A stretch of 64,000 bases of DNA from Afifellaceae bacterium (GTDB taxonomy: Bacteria > Pseudomonadota > Alphaproteobacteria > Rhizobiales > Afifellaceae). Location: NCBI GenBank assembly GCA_028284625.1, contig JANQRH010000025.1, positions 18,807 to 82,806 of the forward strand. Direction: 5' to 3'. Positions within the stretch are counted from its first letter, which is position 1. Each line of letters opens with the position of its first letter. The position numbers and the translations under genes were made by a program. Shown here in pieces: positions 44,054-53,377 of the stretch. The notes below the pieces were generated by a model. That model worked only from the letters and a program-made list of their open reading frames with translations, had not been told where the DNA came from and ran no database searches.

Positions 44054-46456
44054 ATGACGGTTGCGGCGGAGCGTCAGCCCTATCCTGGGCTCCGCTCTTT
44101 CGCGCGCGACGAAGCCGACTTGTTCTTTGGGCGCGAAAATGCGGTCGCTGAGTCGATCAAGCGGCTCGCGGCCACGCGCTTTTTGATGCTGGCCGGGCCG
44201 TCCGGCACCGGCAAATCCTCACTCTTGAAGGCCGGTCTGATCCCCGCGCTTGAGGATGGACGCCTGGAGCAGGCCGGACCCAACTGGCGCGTCGCCGACC
44301 TTCGCCCCGGCATACGCCCGCTGACCAGTCTCGCCGAAGCACTTCTGCGCGCGGCTGCTGCGCCGGAAGCCGACGAGGCGCCTGGCACTGACGCGATCGA
44401 GGCGCTGCGCGCCGAACTGGAGCAATCGCCGGGCGCGCTGATTGATTGGCTGCAGGCCGACAACCTGCCTGAGCGCACAAATCTGTTGCTGCTCGTCGAC
44501 CCTCTGGAAGAGCTGTTCCACGCTGAAATCAGTCGCGACGAAGCAGAGGCGTTTGTCGCGCTGCTTCTGGCAAGCGTCGCTTTGCCGCCTGATGAGGCCC
44601 CGATCTGCATCGCGGCTGCCATGCGCTCTGAATATCTCGCCGGCGCCGCGTCGTTCGCTGGGCTGTCGGAAGTCATCGCAAAGAGCCTCTACGCGCCCCC
44701 GAGCCTGAACAGTGAGCAGCTTCGTCAGGCGATTGTCAGGCCTGCGAAGGTCTGCGGGTTCAAGATTGAGCCGCCGCTCGTGGATGCGTTGCTGGAGGAT
44801 GCGTCGTCGCCGATTGCGCCGCCGGACGAGGATCCTGGTGAAGCCCTGGACAGAGCCGTCCAGGCCGCCGACCGTCTGCCACTCCTACAGCACGCGCTCA
44901 GTCAGCTTTGGCTGACGGCAGCGCAGCGCAAGGGCAAACGCGTCCTCAAGCTGGACGACTACGAAAAGCTCGGGCGCCTGCGCGACGCACTCGCCACGCA
45001 TGTCCAAGGCGTGCTGGAGGCGCTGCTCCCGGAACATCGCGATGTCGCGCCGATCGTGTTCCGAGCCATGAGCAGAGGCGCGAGCCTCGCCGATGCGGTC
45101 GGACGGCCGGCGCCCTATGGCGAACTGGAGGCGATCGCGCATGGCGATTCCTCCGCAGTACGTGAGATCATTGAGACGTTTCGCGCGCCCGACAACGGCT
45201 TCCTCCTGCCGCCACGCCCTCAGCCCCTGCGCGTCGACACGCCCGTGGAGATCACGCACGAATGCCTCATCCGGCAGTGGCCGACCTTTCATCGCTGGCT
45301 GAAGGCGGAGGCGCACGCGGCGGCGACGTGGCAGCGGCTGGCAGATCGGGCGGAGAGCCACGAGCGCGGCGAGGCGGAATTGCTGTCCGGCTTTCCGCTG
45401 GCAAGCATCGCCGATTGGTGGGAGCGGGAGCAGCCAACGCCGTCCTGGGCAGAGCGCTACAGCGGTGACTTTGCTCAGACTCGATCGTTCCTGGAGAAGA
45501 GCCAACGGGCCCAAGCAGCACTCGATCGCGCCGCGACCGAACGGCAGGGCCGCGGCATGCGCAACAAGCTCTTGGCCTTTGCGGCGGTCGTGACGATCGG
45601 GATTATCGCGCCGCTCGGCGTGTTCGCCGGCTATGCCGCCATTCGCTCAAACGAGGCGGCGGAGCGTGCCCGCATCGAGGCAGCCGCTGCCGATGACGCC
45701 CGCCAGGCGACCGCCGCGGCCGAGCAATTGGCCGGCGCCGAGCAGCGTCGGGCCGTGGAGGCCGAAGAGCAGGCGCAAGCCGATCGTCAGCTTGCCGAGG
45801 AGGCGCAGGCGAGCGCGGAAGAAGCTGAGCAGCGGGCGGTCGCAGCCCGCGAACAGGCGGACGAGTTGGCCGCGCTTGCGGAAACCGAAAGGGCGCGCGC
45901 TGAGACGGAGCGGCTGCGCGCGTTGGAGGCGATTGAAGCGGCGACACGTGCTGGAACGGAGCGCGACCAGGCCGACGAAGAGCGGCGGCTTGCGCTCGTT
46001 GCCCGCGACGCAGCCGAGCGCGCAGCGCAAGAGGCGACAAGCGAACGAGAGCTGGCGGAGTTGGCACGCCAGCAAGCCGCAAACCAAAAGGAGCTGGCAG
46101 AGACGGCCCGCGAGCAAGCCGAGGATGCGGAACGCGCAGCACTGGACCGTGCCGCTGCCGCCGAAGCCGCCCGCGAGGCCGCCGAAGAAGCGCGCGAACA
46201 AGCTCTCGCCGCCGCGCAAGAAGCAGAGGCGCTTGCAGACAAGGAGCGGCTTCACGCCTTAGCTGCGATCGACCAGGTGCGCGCCGCGGAGGAAGAGCTT
46301 GAGCGTGTCAACGAGGAGTTGGCCACGGCGATCGCAACCGCTGAGGCGGCACTTGCCGAGAAAGAGCTGGCGGATCAGGCGCGGCTTCGCGCGCTTCGGG
46401 CGCAAAGCCAGGCGATCGATCCCCTGATCGAGCCCGACGGGTCGCGCACCGAATAG
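44054..46456 (+). CDS. nSTAND1-type NTPase with TM helix and long coiled coil, no sensor repeats
   Basis: 800 residues. Residues 8-60 are YPGLRSFARDEADLFFGRE followed by P-loop GPSGTGKSS (48-56). Walker B is LLLLVDPLEELF at about 144-155 (the family usually has DQFEELF). The ATPase continues with PLLQHALSQLW and an ITHECLIRQWPTFHRWL winged-helix-like section. A TM helix lies at about 507-531 (LLAFAAVVTIGIIAPLGVF), then ~255 residues of Ala/Glu/Arg-rich coiled coil run to the end. Most nSTAND1 proteins carry WD40 or TPR sensors after this; none is here. Such proteins are signal-gated switches, some in immunity; the role of this one is unknown. The ATG at 44054 is chosen by the family start. 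Confidence 0.85.
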   Translation: MTVAAERQPYPGLRSFARDEADLFFGRENAVAESIKRLAATRFLMLAGPSGTGKSSLLKAGLIPALEDGRLEQAGPNWRVADLRPGIRPLTSLAEALLRAAAAPEADEAPGTDAIEALRAELEQSPGALIDWLQADNLPERTNLLLLVDPLEELFHAEISRDEAEAFVALLLASVALPPDEAPICIAAAMRSEYLAGAASFAGLSEVIAKSLYAPPSLNSEQLRQAIVRPAKVCGFKIEPPLVDALLEDASSPIAPPDEDPGEALDRAVQAADRLPLLQHALSQLWLTAAQRKGKRVLKLDDYEKLGRLRDALATHVQGVLEALLPEHRDVAPIVFRAMSRGASLADAVGRPAPYGELEAIAHGDSSAVREIIETFRAPDNGFLLPPRPQPLRVDTPVEITHECLIRQWPTFHRWLKAEAHAAATWQRLADRAESHERGEAELLSGFPLASIADWWEREQPTPSWAERYSGDFAQTRSFLEKSQRAQAALDRAATERQGRGMRNKLLAFAAVVTIGIIAPLGVFAGYAAIRSNEAAERARIEAAAADDARQATAAAEQLAGAEQRRAVEAEEQAQADRQLAEEAQASAEEAEQRAVAAREQADELAALAETERARAETERLRALEAIEAATRAGTERDQADEERRLALVARDAAERAAQEATSERELAELARQQAANQKELAETAREQAEDAERAALDRAAAAEAAREAAEEAREQALAAAQEAEALADKERLHALAAIDQVRAAEEELERVNEELATAIATAEAALAEKELADQARLRALRAQSQAIDPLIEPDGSRTE

Positions 46457-46473
46457 AACGCACCGCTCTGATC

Positions 46474-47475
46474 CTACTTTTTCCCCAGAAGTGCCCTCTG
46501 CCACGCCAGCGCGGTGCCGACGATATCCGATAGTGCAGCTTGTGCCGGCCGCCAGTCGAGCACCTCGCCGATCCGATCGGCCTTCGCGACAAGGCTCGGC
46601 GCGTCGCCGGCGCGCCGCGGCGCCGCCTCAACGGGCAGCGGCGTGCCGGTGATCTCTTCCAGAGAGGCGATGACCTCAAGCACCGTGTGCCCACGCCCGG
46701 AACCGCAATTCAGCACCTGCGGGGCGCCGCCCGCCTCAAGATATCGTAAGGCCGCGACATGGGCCGCTGCGAGGTCCGTCACATGGATGAAGTCGCGCTC
46801 GCAGGTCCCGTCGCGCGTCGGGTAGTCCTGCCCGAAGATCGCAAGCTGCGGGCGCATGCCGAGCGCCGTCTCAACCGCCAGCCGAATGAGATGCGTGACG
46901 TTCGGCCCCTGTTGGCCGGCGCGCCCCTGCGGATCGGCGCCGGCGACGTTGAAATAGCGCAGGCACAAAGGCCGGAAGGCCGGATGCGCGGCGGTAGCGT
47001 CCCGCAGGATCTGCTCGCTCATCAGCTTTGAGGCGCCGTACGGGTTGATCGGCTGCGTCGGCGCGTCCGCATCGACAGGCGTGTGGTCGGGAATACCGTA
47101 GACCGCTGCCGTGGAGGAGAAGATGAAATGCGCCACGCCCGCCTTTAGCGCCGCCTCCGTCAGGCGCAGCGTCGCGGCCGTGTTGTTCGTGTAGTACTTG
47201 ACCGGATCGGTCACCGATTCCGGAACGATGATGCTGCCGGCAAAATGCATGATCGCGCCGACAGAGTCCCGTTTGAGAATATCTGCGACGAGCGCGGCAT
47301 CGGAAACGGAGCCCTCGTAAAACGTGACGCCCTGTGGGACGGCCGCGCGGACGCCTGTGGAGAGATCGTCCAGCACGACGGGCCGGTAGCCTGCCGCCAT
47401 CAACTCCAGGACGGCGTGCGCGCCGATATAGCCGGCGCCGCCGGTCACCAGCACGGCTCCCGAAGCGCTGCTCAT
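46474..47475 (-). CDS. galE: UDP-glucose 4-epimerase
   Basis: 333-residue extended SDR interconverting UDP-glucose and UDP-galactose. It has the NAD-binding GGAGYIGAHAVLEL, the DDLSTGVRAAVP segment after beta-2, SSTAAVYG and NPYGASKLMSE (catalytic Tyr and Lys), and LRYFNVAGADPQGR, all diagnostic of GalE. The ATG at 47475 (MSSASGAVLVTGG) is placed at the family start. It ends 17 bp from the convergent STAND gene. It supplies galactose precursors for surface glycans. Confidence 0.93.
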   Translation of the reverse strand: MSSASGAVLVTGGAGYIGAHAVLELMAAGYRPVVLDDLSTGVRAAVPQGVTFYEGSVSDAALVADILKRDSVGAIMHFAGSIIVPESVTDPVKYYTNNTAATLRLTEAALKAGVAHFIFSSTAAVYGIPDHTPVDADAPTQPINPYGASKLMSEQILRDATAAHPAFRPLCLRYFNVAGADPQGRAGQQGPNVTHLIRLAVETALGMRPQLAIFGQDYPTRDGTCERDFIHVTDLAAAHVAALRYLEAGGAPQVLNCGSGRGHTVLEVIASLEEITGTPLPVEAAPRRAGDAPSLVAKADRIGEVLDWRPAQAALSDIVGTALAWQRALLGKK

Positions 47476-47661
47476 GGGCGATTGTTCTTCTGCATGACGG
47501 CCTCGCGCATTACGGCGACTCGCTTCGCCGAAACACATACAACCCGGGTAGACGATTTCCTATGAACGCCACCGCGAGTAGCCGCCGCAATCGGTGTGCG
47601 TGTCACCTCGCAGTTCGAAAAATCGTTTATACTCAACTGCCTGGGGACCTGGGGGGATCGA

Positions 47662-48432
47662 ATGGTGGGGTTGTCGTCATTCTCGCTGGAAGGGACGAAG
47701 GCGCTTGTCACCGGCGGCGCCACCGGGATCGGCGCCGCGATCGCCAAAGCTATGGCCGCGTGCGGCGCCGACATCGCGTTGACGGAGCATCAAAGCGATG
47801 CCGACGACACGGTGTCGGAGATTATGAGCTACGGTCGCCGCGCCGAGGTGCTCAGGATCGATCTCGCCAACGCCTCCAAGGGCGAGCTCGGCCAGCTTGT
47901 GGCCAATGCCGAAGGCCGACTCGGCGGCCTCGACGTGTTGGTCAACAACGCCGGAATCATCAGGCGTGGCGACGCACTGGAGCATTCGTGGGAGGATTGG
48001 CGCGCCGTGATGGCGCTCAATCTCGATGCCGTGTGGCTGCTGTCGCAGGCCGCCGCCGGCAAGATGGCTTATCGCGGGCGCGGCCGGATCATCAACATCG
48101 CTTCGCTCATGTCGTTCCAGGGCGGGGTGCGCATACCGGGCTACGCCGCTTCCAAGCACGCATTGGTTGGGCTGACGAAGGCGCTCGCCAATGAGTGGGC
48201 ATCGCACGGCGTCACCGTCAACGCGATTGCACCGGGCTACGTCGTGACGGACATCAACGAGACGCTGCGCTCCGACCCGGATCGCATGCGCGAGCTTCTG
48301 GAGCGCATTCCCGCCGGCCGCTTCGCCGAGCCTGACGAGATAGCCGGCGCGGCGGTCTTTCTTGCATCGCCGGCGGCGAATTACGTCAACGGCGCCGTGC
48401 TTGCGGTTGACGGAGGCTGGCTCGCGCGCTGA
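47662..48432 (+). CDS. SDR oxidoreductase, KduD-like
   Basis: 256-residue classical SDR. It has TGGATGIGAAIAKAM (cofactor), NNAGIIRRGD, IINIASLMSF with the catalytic Ser, and YAASKHALVGLTKALA (Tyr/Lys). Features such as NAGIIRRGDALEHSWEDW and LMSFQGGVRIPGY resemble 2-dehydro-3-deoxy-gluconate 5-dehydrogenase (KduD), a pectin/uronate catabolic enzyme. The ATG at 47662 has GGGGGGA six bases upstream; upstream in-frame codons lack one. The FAD oxidoreductase gene follows by 30 bp. The precise substrate is uncertain. Confidence 0.85.
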   Translation: MVGLSSFSLEGTKALVTGGATGIGAAIAKAMAACGADIALTEHQSDADDTVSEIMSYGRRAEVLRIDLANASKGELGQLVANAEGRLGGLDVLVNNAGIIRRGDALEHSWEDWRAVMALNLDAVWLLSQAAAGKMAYRGRGRIINIASLMSFQGGVRIPGYAASKHALVGLTKALANEWASHGVTVNAIAPGYVVTDINETLRSDPDRMRELLERIPAGRFAEPDEIAGAAVFLASPAANYVNGAVLAVDGGWLAR

Positions 48433-48462
48433 TTTGAGCGATCTTTTCAATTGGGGGCCTTA

Positions 48463-49599
48463 GTGAGCGAGACGGCAGACGTTCTAGTCATTGGCGGCGG
48501 CATATCGGGGTTCAGCCTGGCCGGCCGCCTGGCGCCGCACATGCGGGTCATTGTGGCGGAGCAGGAGGAGCACCCGGGCATGCACGCCAGCGGCCGCTCC
48601 GCAGCGCTGCTTGGCGAGGCGCATGGGCCGATGGAGGTGCGCCAGCTTTGCGGGATGAGCCGCGCCTTCTTTGAGTCACCGCCTGACGGCTTCGCCGATG
48701 CGCCTCTGTCGGCCCCCCGAAGGCTCGTTGTCTATGCCGAGGCGGAGCATCTCGCCATGCTTCAAGCCGAGTTCGAGGTCGCGGGCGAAACCGCGGACGT
48801 GGAATGGCTCACCGAAAAGGAGGTCGTGGAGCATTGCCCGCTTCTGAAGCCCGGCGTTGCCGCAGCCGGCTTCACAGAGCCGCAGGGCCTGGCGCTTGAT
48901 CCGCACGGCCTCCTGCAGGCCTTCGTGCGCGTCGTGCGACGGAGCGGCGGAACGGTCTTGACCTCAGCGCCGGTTGAGCGAATTGAGCGCCGGGATGGCG
49001 CATGGCACGTACAAGCCGGCGGAAACGACATCACGTGCGGCGTGGTGATCGACGCGGCTGGACCCTGGGCCGACCATGTCGCCACGCTCGCCGGCGTCAA
49101 GCCGATCGGCGTTACACCGTTGCGGCGGACGGCCGCCACGATCGGCGTCCCGGACGAACTAGCGGCGCAGGCGGCGGAGCACCCGGCGACCATCCCGGTC
49201 GATGAGAGTTTCTATTTCAAGCCGGAGGCCGGCGCGCTGATGGTCAGCCTGTCGGAAGAGACGCCCTCTGAGCCGTGCGACGCATTCGCCGACGATCTCG
49301 ACGTGGCGCTGGCGCTCGAGCGCTTCCATACGGCGACGATCGTGCCGCGCGCGCGACCGACGGCGACCTGGGCGGGCCTGCGGACCTTCACACCGGATCG
49401 CCTGCCCATCGTCGGTTTTGATCGCGACGTCGACGGCTTCTTCTGGTACGCGGGGCAGGGCGGCTCGGGCATTGAGACCTCGCCGGCGCTCTCGAGCCTC
49501 GCGGCCAAGCTGATCCGCGGCGCGGCGCTGGAGACGACAGAGGTCGAGCTCGCCGAGAAATTCGCAGCAGGGCGTTTCGCTGGCGGCAACCGCCAGTAG
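48463..49599 (+). CDS. FAD-dependent oxidoreductase, DAO family
   Basis: 378-residue glycine-oxidase/D-amino-acid-dehydrogenase-like enzyme. It begins with the FAD-binding DVLVIGGGISGFSLAGRLA and contains GRSAALLGEAHGP and the C-terminal GFFWYAGQGGSGIETSPALS segment, typical of D-arginine-dehydrogenase-like DAO proteins. The GTG at 48463 is preferred, with TTGGGGGCC just upstream; a TTG at 48451 is less likely. It probably oxidises a D-amino acid or amine, passing electrons to the chain; substrate not assignable. Confidence 0.85.
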   Translation: MSETADVLVIGGGISGFSLAGRLAPHMRVIVAEQEEHPGMHASGRSAALLGEAHGPMEVRQLCGMSRAFFESPPDGFADAPLSAPRRLVVYAEAEHLAMLQAEFEVAGETADVEWLTEKEVVEHCPLLKPGVAAAGFTEPQGLALDPHGLLQAFVRVVRRSGGTVLTSAPVERIERRDGAWHVQAGGNDITCGVVIDAAGPWADHVATLAGVKPIGVTPLRRTAATIGVPDELAAQAAEHPATIPVDESFYFKPEAGALMVSLSEETPSEPCDAFADDLDVALALERFHTATIVPRARPTATWAGLRTFTPDRLPIVGFDRDVDGFFWYAGQGGSGIETSPALSSLAAKLIRGAALETTEVELAEKFAAGRFAGGNRQ

Positions 49600-49758
49600 G
49601 CGCGGGCGTCCGATTGCGCCCGCCCGACGCCACGCCGAGAAGCCCCACTGTTGTCGTCAGGTCGCCGTCTGTGGCAGAAAGGGTGGAGGCGGCAACGGCG
49701 GCCCTCCGCCTGATCGTCGCGTTCTCTTCTCAATCCGAGCCCCCAGGGACCCTCAGAC

Positions 49759-52059
49759 ATGAACGTTTCCGCTCCGCCTAAGTTCGGAATGGGCGCGTCG
49801 CCGCGCCGCATCGAAGATGGATCGCTGATCCGCGGCGAAGGGCGCTACGCCACCGACGTCAAACCGGACGGCGCGCTGGCAGCCTACGTGCTGCGCTCGC
49901 CCGTGGCGCATGCGAAGATCCAGGTGGGTGACCTCAGCGCCGCGCGGCAGGCGCCCGGCGTTCATCTGGTGTGGGTGGCAAGCGACGTCGCCGACCTCGA
50001 CAACATGCCGTCGATGGCGCAGGGGCCGCTCAAGGATCCGTTCGAGGCGCCGCCCTATCCGGTGCTGTGCGATGACGTGGTGCGCCATGTCGGCGACGCC
50101 ATCGCCTATATCGTGGCGGACAACATCGAGAGTGCGAAATCCGCTTCTGAACTGATCGAAGTCGACTACGATCCGCTGCCGACCATAACGGAGACCGCAC
50201 AGACGCTTGATGCCGATGCGCCGCTGGTCTGGCCGGATCACGGTTCCAACCTCGCCTTCACCTATGAGATCGGCGACAAGGCCGCCGTCGACGCCGCGTT
50301 CGCCGCCGCCGACAAGGTCGCCGAGCTGACGCTCATCAACAACCGCCTCATCTGCAATTACATGGAACCGCGCGCCATGATCGCCGACTACGATAAGGCG
50401 GCGGAGCGCTACGAGGTGACCATCGGTTCGCAGGGCGTGCACGGCATGCGCGACGCCATCTGCAAGGTCATGAAGATCGATCCGAAGGACATGCATGTCA
50501 TGACGCCGGACGTGGGCGGCGGCTTCGGCACCAAGGCTTTCGGCTATCGGGAGTATCCGCTGACGGCGAAAGCCGCGCGCGCGCTCGGCAAGCCGGTCAA
50601 GTGGATGTCGGATCGCAGCGAGCATTTCCTCGCCGACGCGCATGGCCGCGACCATGTGACAACCGGTTCGTTCGCGCTCGACGCCGACGGCAAGGTGACC
50701 GGCATGCGCATCGACATCACCGCCAATATGGGCTCCTACATCAACCAGTTCGGCGCCTTCATTCCGTGGCTGGCCGTGGTCATGCTGACCGGCGTCTACG
50801 ACATCCAGAACGCCCACGCGGTATGCAAGGGCGTCTACAGCAATACGGTGCCGACGGACGCCTATCGCGGCGCCGGGCGGCCTGAGGCGGCGTTCTTCAT
50901 TGAGCGCCTGATGGATGAGGCCGCGCGCGTCACCGGGTTCTCCCACAGCGAGATTCGCCGCCGCAACTTCATCAAGCCCGACCAGTTCCCCTACAAGACC
51001 CTGGTCGGCAACACCTATGACACCGGCGAGTTCGCCGCCCATATGGACCAGGCGCTTGAAGAGGCGGAGGCCGCGACATTCGACCAGCGCCTTGCGGAGG
51101 CGAAGTCGCGCGGCCGCATTCGCGGGCTCGGCTTTGGCACCTATGTCGAAATCTGCGCCTTCGCCGGCTCCGAAACCACCAAGGCGGTGCTGGAGCAGGA
51201 CGGCACGGTGACCGTCCATATCGGCACGCAGTCGAACGGCCAGGGACACAAGACGGCCTACGCCCAGTTCGTCGGTGAGCCACTCGGCCTCGACTACGAC
51301 AAGATCAACATCGTCCAGGGCGACACCGACATGCTTGAAACGGGCGAGGGCACCGGCGGCTCGCGCTCTGTCCCGATCGGCGCACCGGCCGTGGCCGACG
51401 GCTCCGCAAATCTGGCGAAGCAGCTGAAAGAGCTTGCCGCCGACGAGCTTGAGGCCGGCGCCGGCGATATCGAACTGGTCGGTGGAACCGCGCGCGTGGT
51501 GGGCACGGATCGCTCCATCACCTACGCGGATCTGGCCGTGCGCGCGAAGGACAAGTCCAAGCTGACCGCAGAGGGCAAATACACCGCCGACGACCAGACC
51601 TATCCCAACGGGACGCATGTCTGCGAGGTGGAGATCGATCCGGAGACCGGGCAGACGGAGATCGTGCGCTACACGATCGTCGACGATTTCGGCGCCACGG
51701 TGAACCCGCTGCTCCTTGCCGGCCAGGTGCATGGTGGTGTCGTGCAATCCGTCGGCCAGGCGCTCCTTGAGAACACCGTCTATGACGGCGACGGCCAGCT
51801 GATCACCGCGACGTTCACCGATTATGCGATGCCGCGCGCCGACGACATGCCGTTCATCGACTTCCAGACGCGGAACGTGCCTTGCAAGAACAATCCGTTC
51901 GGCATCAAAGGCGCGGGCGAGGCCGGCACGATCGGGGCCACGCCCACCGTGATGAACGCCGTGGTGGACGCGCTTTATCGTGAATACGGAATCCGCAACA
52001 TCGACATGCCGGCAACGCCGGTCAGGGTGTGGGAAGCCATCCAAGCTGCCCGAGCCTGA
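49759..52059 (+). CDS. Xanthine-dehydrogenase-family molybdopterin-binding subunit (form II CoxL-like), orphan
   Basis: 766-residue large subunit of the molybdenum hydroxylase family. Visible marks are MTPDVGGGFGTKAF, the active-site loop DAYRGAGRPEAAF (the AYRGAGR form II signature, not the AYRCSFR of true CO dehydrogenase), and the GIKGAGEAGTIGATP C-terminal motif with the catalytic Glu. The FAD and 2Fe-2S partner subunits normally encoded next to it are absent on either side, so it is an orphan that must recruit partners from elsewhere or act differently. ATG 49759 (MNVSAPPKFGMGASPRRIED) is typical for the family. Confidence 0.88.
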   Translation: MNVSAPPKFGMGASPRRIEDGSLIRGEGRYATDVKPDGALAAYVLRSPVAHAKIQVGDLSAARQAPGVHLVWVASDVADLDNMPSMAQGPLKDPFEAPPYPVLCDDVVRHVGDAIAYIVADNIESAKSASELIEVDYDPLPTITETAQTLDADAPLVWPDHGSNLAFTYEIGDKAAVDAAFAAADKVAELTLINNRLICNYMEPRAMIADYDKAAERYEVTIGSQGVHGMRDAICKVMKIDPKDMHVMTPDVGGGFGTKAFGYREYPLTAKAARALGKPVKWMSDRSEHFLADAHGRDHVTTGSFALDADGKVTGMRIDITANMGSYINQFGAFIPWLAVVMLTGVYDIQNAHAVCKGVYSNTVPTDAYRGAGRPEAAFFIERLMDEAARVTGFSHSEIRRRNFIKPDQFPYKTLVGNTYDTGEFAAHMDQALEEAEAATFDQRLAEAKSRGRIRGLGFGTYVEICAFAGSETTKAVLEQDGTVTVHIGTQSNGQGHKTAYAQFVGEPLGLDYDKINIVQGDTDMLETGEGTGGSRSVPIGAPAVADGSANLAKQLKELAADELEAGAGDIELVGGTARVVGTDRSITYADLAVRAKDKSKLTAEGKYTADDQTYPNGTHVCEVEIDPETGQTEIVRYTIVDDFGATVNPLLLAGQVHGGVVQSVGQALLENTVYDGDGQLITATFTDYAMPRADDMPFIDFQTRNVPCKNNPFGIKGAGEAGTIGATPTVMNAVVDALYREYGIRNIDMPATPVRVWEAIQAARA

Positions 52060-52137
52060 CCCCTGCACGATAAAGAATGAGAGCGGCGGGGCACGAACCC
52101 GCCGCCGCAATATGCGCTTTGGCCCCGGTGCCGGGAG

Positions 52138-53067
52138 ATGAATCCCAGCCGCGGCATCGCTCTCAAGATCGCATCCACCTTCGCCTTCACGCTGATGCTG
52201 GTCTGCGTGAAGGCGCTGTCTGGCCGCATACCGCCCGGCGAGATTGTCTTTGCCCGGGCGTTCTTTGCGCTGTTGCCGATCGCCGCAATGTTGGCATGGC
52301 AGGGCCAGGCGATCGGCGCGCTGAAGACCGCCAGGCCGTGGATGCATGTCATGCGCGGTGGCGTCGGGCTGCTCGCCATGGCGCTGGGGTTCATTTCCCT
52401 GGGCTTTCTGCCTTTGCCGGAGAAGATGGCGATCGGCTATGCCGCGCCGCTGATCGTCGTGGCGCTGGCAGCGCTCGTCTTGCACGAGACCGTGCGCGTC
52501 TATCGCTGGACGGCGGTCGCCATCGGCTTTGTCGGCATCCTCGTCATTCTGTGGCCGCGCTTCACGGTGTTTGTCGGCGGGGACGCGCAAGGCGACGCCT
52601 TTCTCGGCGCCGTGCTGGCGCTGGTTGGCGCCTTCTTCGCCGCCACGGCGGCAATCTTCGTGCGCGCCATGACGCGCACGGAATCGACGGCGTCGATCGT
52701 GCTCTACTTCTCGCTCATCGGCACAGTGCTGTCGGCTGCCGTGTCGCTACCGTTGGGCTGGGTGGTTCCGAGCCCCGGCGATGCCGTTCTGCTCGTGGCG
52801 GTGGGGCTCTTCGGCGGCATCGGGCAAATCCTGATGACGACCGCATTCCGCTACGCTGACGCCGCGACGATCGCCTCCTTCGACTACGTCTCCATGCTAT
52901 GGGGCGTCGCGTTCGGATTCTTACTGTTTGGCGATGTGCCAACCGGTAGCGTGCTCTTCGGCGGCGCCATCGTCGTCGCCGCCGGCATTTTCATCATTTG
53001 GCGCGAGCGTCGCCTCGGCCTGCAGCGCAAGCGTCAGCGCAAGGCCGTGCCGACCGGTCCGGTCTAG
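52138..53067 (+). CDS. DMT-superfamily transporter (EamA)
   Basis: 309-residue integral membrane protein with ten predicted TM helices arranged as two EamA repeats. Family markers include the first helix with ASTFAFTLMLVCVKAL, EIVFARAFFALLP, and LPEKMAIGYAAPLIVVALAALVLHE, which marks the end of the first repeat. A basic tail follows. Such carriers export amino acids, nucleosides or other metabolites. The start at 52138 is ATG, with GGGAG just upstream. It overlaps the convergent RAM-domain gene by 4 bp. Confidence 0.88.
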   Translation: MNPSRGIALKIASTFAFTLMLVCVKALSGRIPPGEIVFARAFFALLPIAAMLAWQGQAIGALKTARPWMHVMRGGVGLLAMALGFISLGFLPLPEKMAIGYAAPLIVVALAALVLHETVRVYRWTAVAIGFVGILVILWPRFTVFVGGDAQGDAFLGAVLALVGAFFAATAAIFVRAMTRTESTASIVLYFSLIGTVLSAAVSLPLGWVVPSPGDAVLLVAVGLFGGIGQILMTTAFRYADAATIASFDYVSMLWGVAFGFLLFGDVPTGSVLFGGAIVVAAGIFIIWRERRLGLQRKRQRKAVPTGPV

Positions 53068-53300
53068 AAAGCCTTGAACGTGATGATCGTCTTGGTGTCG
53101 ACGATGCCCGGAATCGGATGGACCTTCTCGTTGACGAAATGCCCGATGTCACCATCCGGCTCGATGTAGAACTTGGCGAGGAGATCAAAGTCGCCGGCCG
53201 TGGAATAGATCTCCGAGGCGATCTCTGCATCCGCCATGGTGTTTGCGACGCGATAGGATTCGCCGAGCTTGCATTTGATGAGAACGAAGAACGGATTCAT
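53064..53300 (-). CDS. Stand-alone Lrp/AsnC ligand-binding (RAM) domain protein
   Basis: 78 residues consisting only of the effector/oligomerisation domain of Lrp/AsnC regulators; no helix-turn-helix. The pattern ending GDFDLLAKFYIEPDGDIGHFV and IPGIVDTKTIITFKAF is the alpha/beta RAM sandwich. Such proteins form decamers or octamers and may bind amino acids or modulate full-length Lrp proteins. It lies convergent and slightly overlapping the DMT transporter, which could be an amino-acid carrier, but the link is only positional. Confidence 0.85.
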   Translation of the reverse strand: MNPFFVLIKCKLGESYRVANTMADAEIASEIYSTAGDFDLLAKFYIEPDGDIGHFVNEKVHPIPGIVDTKTIITFKAF

Positions 53301-53326
53301 TTGAGCCTCGCTCTATCTCCTTGTTG

Positions 53327-53377
53327 GAGCATGATCTTATCCGAAAAACCGGCACCCACTTTTCGGGATCATGCTCT
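53327..53377. repeat. Dispersed 51-bp palindromic element, copy 2 (reverse of copy 1)
   Basis: The reverse complement reads AGAGCATGATCCCGAAAAGTGG, then TGCCGGTTTTTCGGAT and GATCATGCTC, the same element as at 24530-24577 in the other orientation. Its last base pairs overlap the stop codon of the FAH-family gene (53376-53378), so the element provides that stop. Confidence 0.8.

Noticed and set aside
49753..52590. A 945-codon minus-strand open frame opposite the molybdopterin subunit gene
   Set aside because: The sense strand encodes a textbook CoxL-like protein; the antisense frame is open only because of high GC codon bias and gives His/Arg/Asp-rich repetitive sequence.
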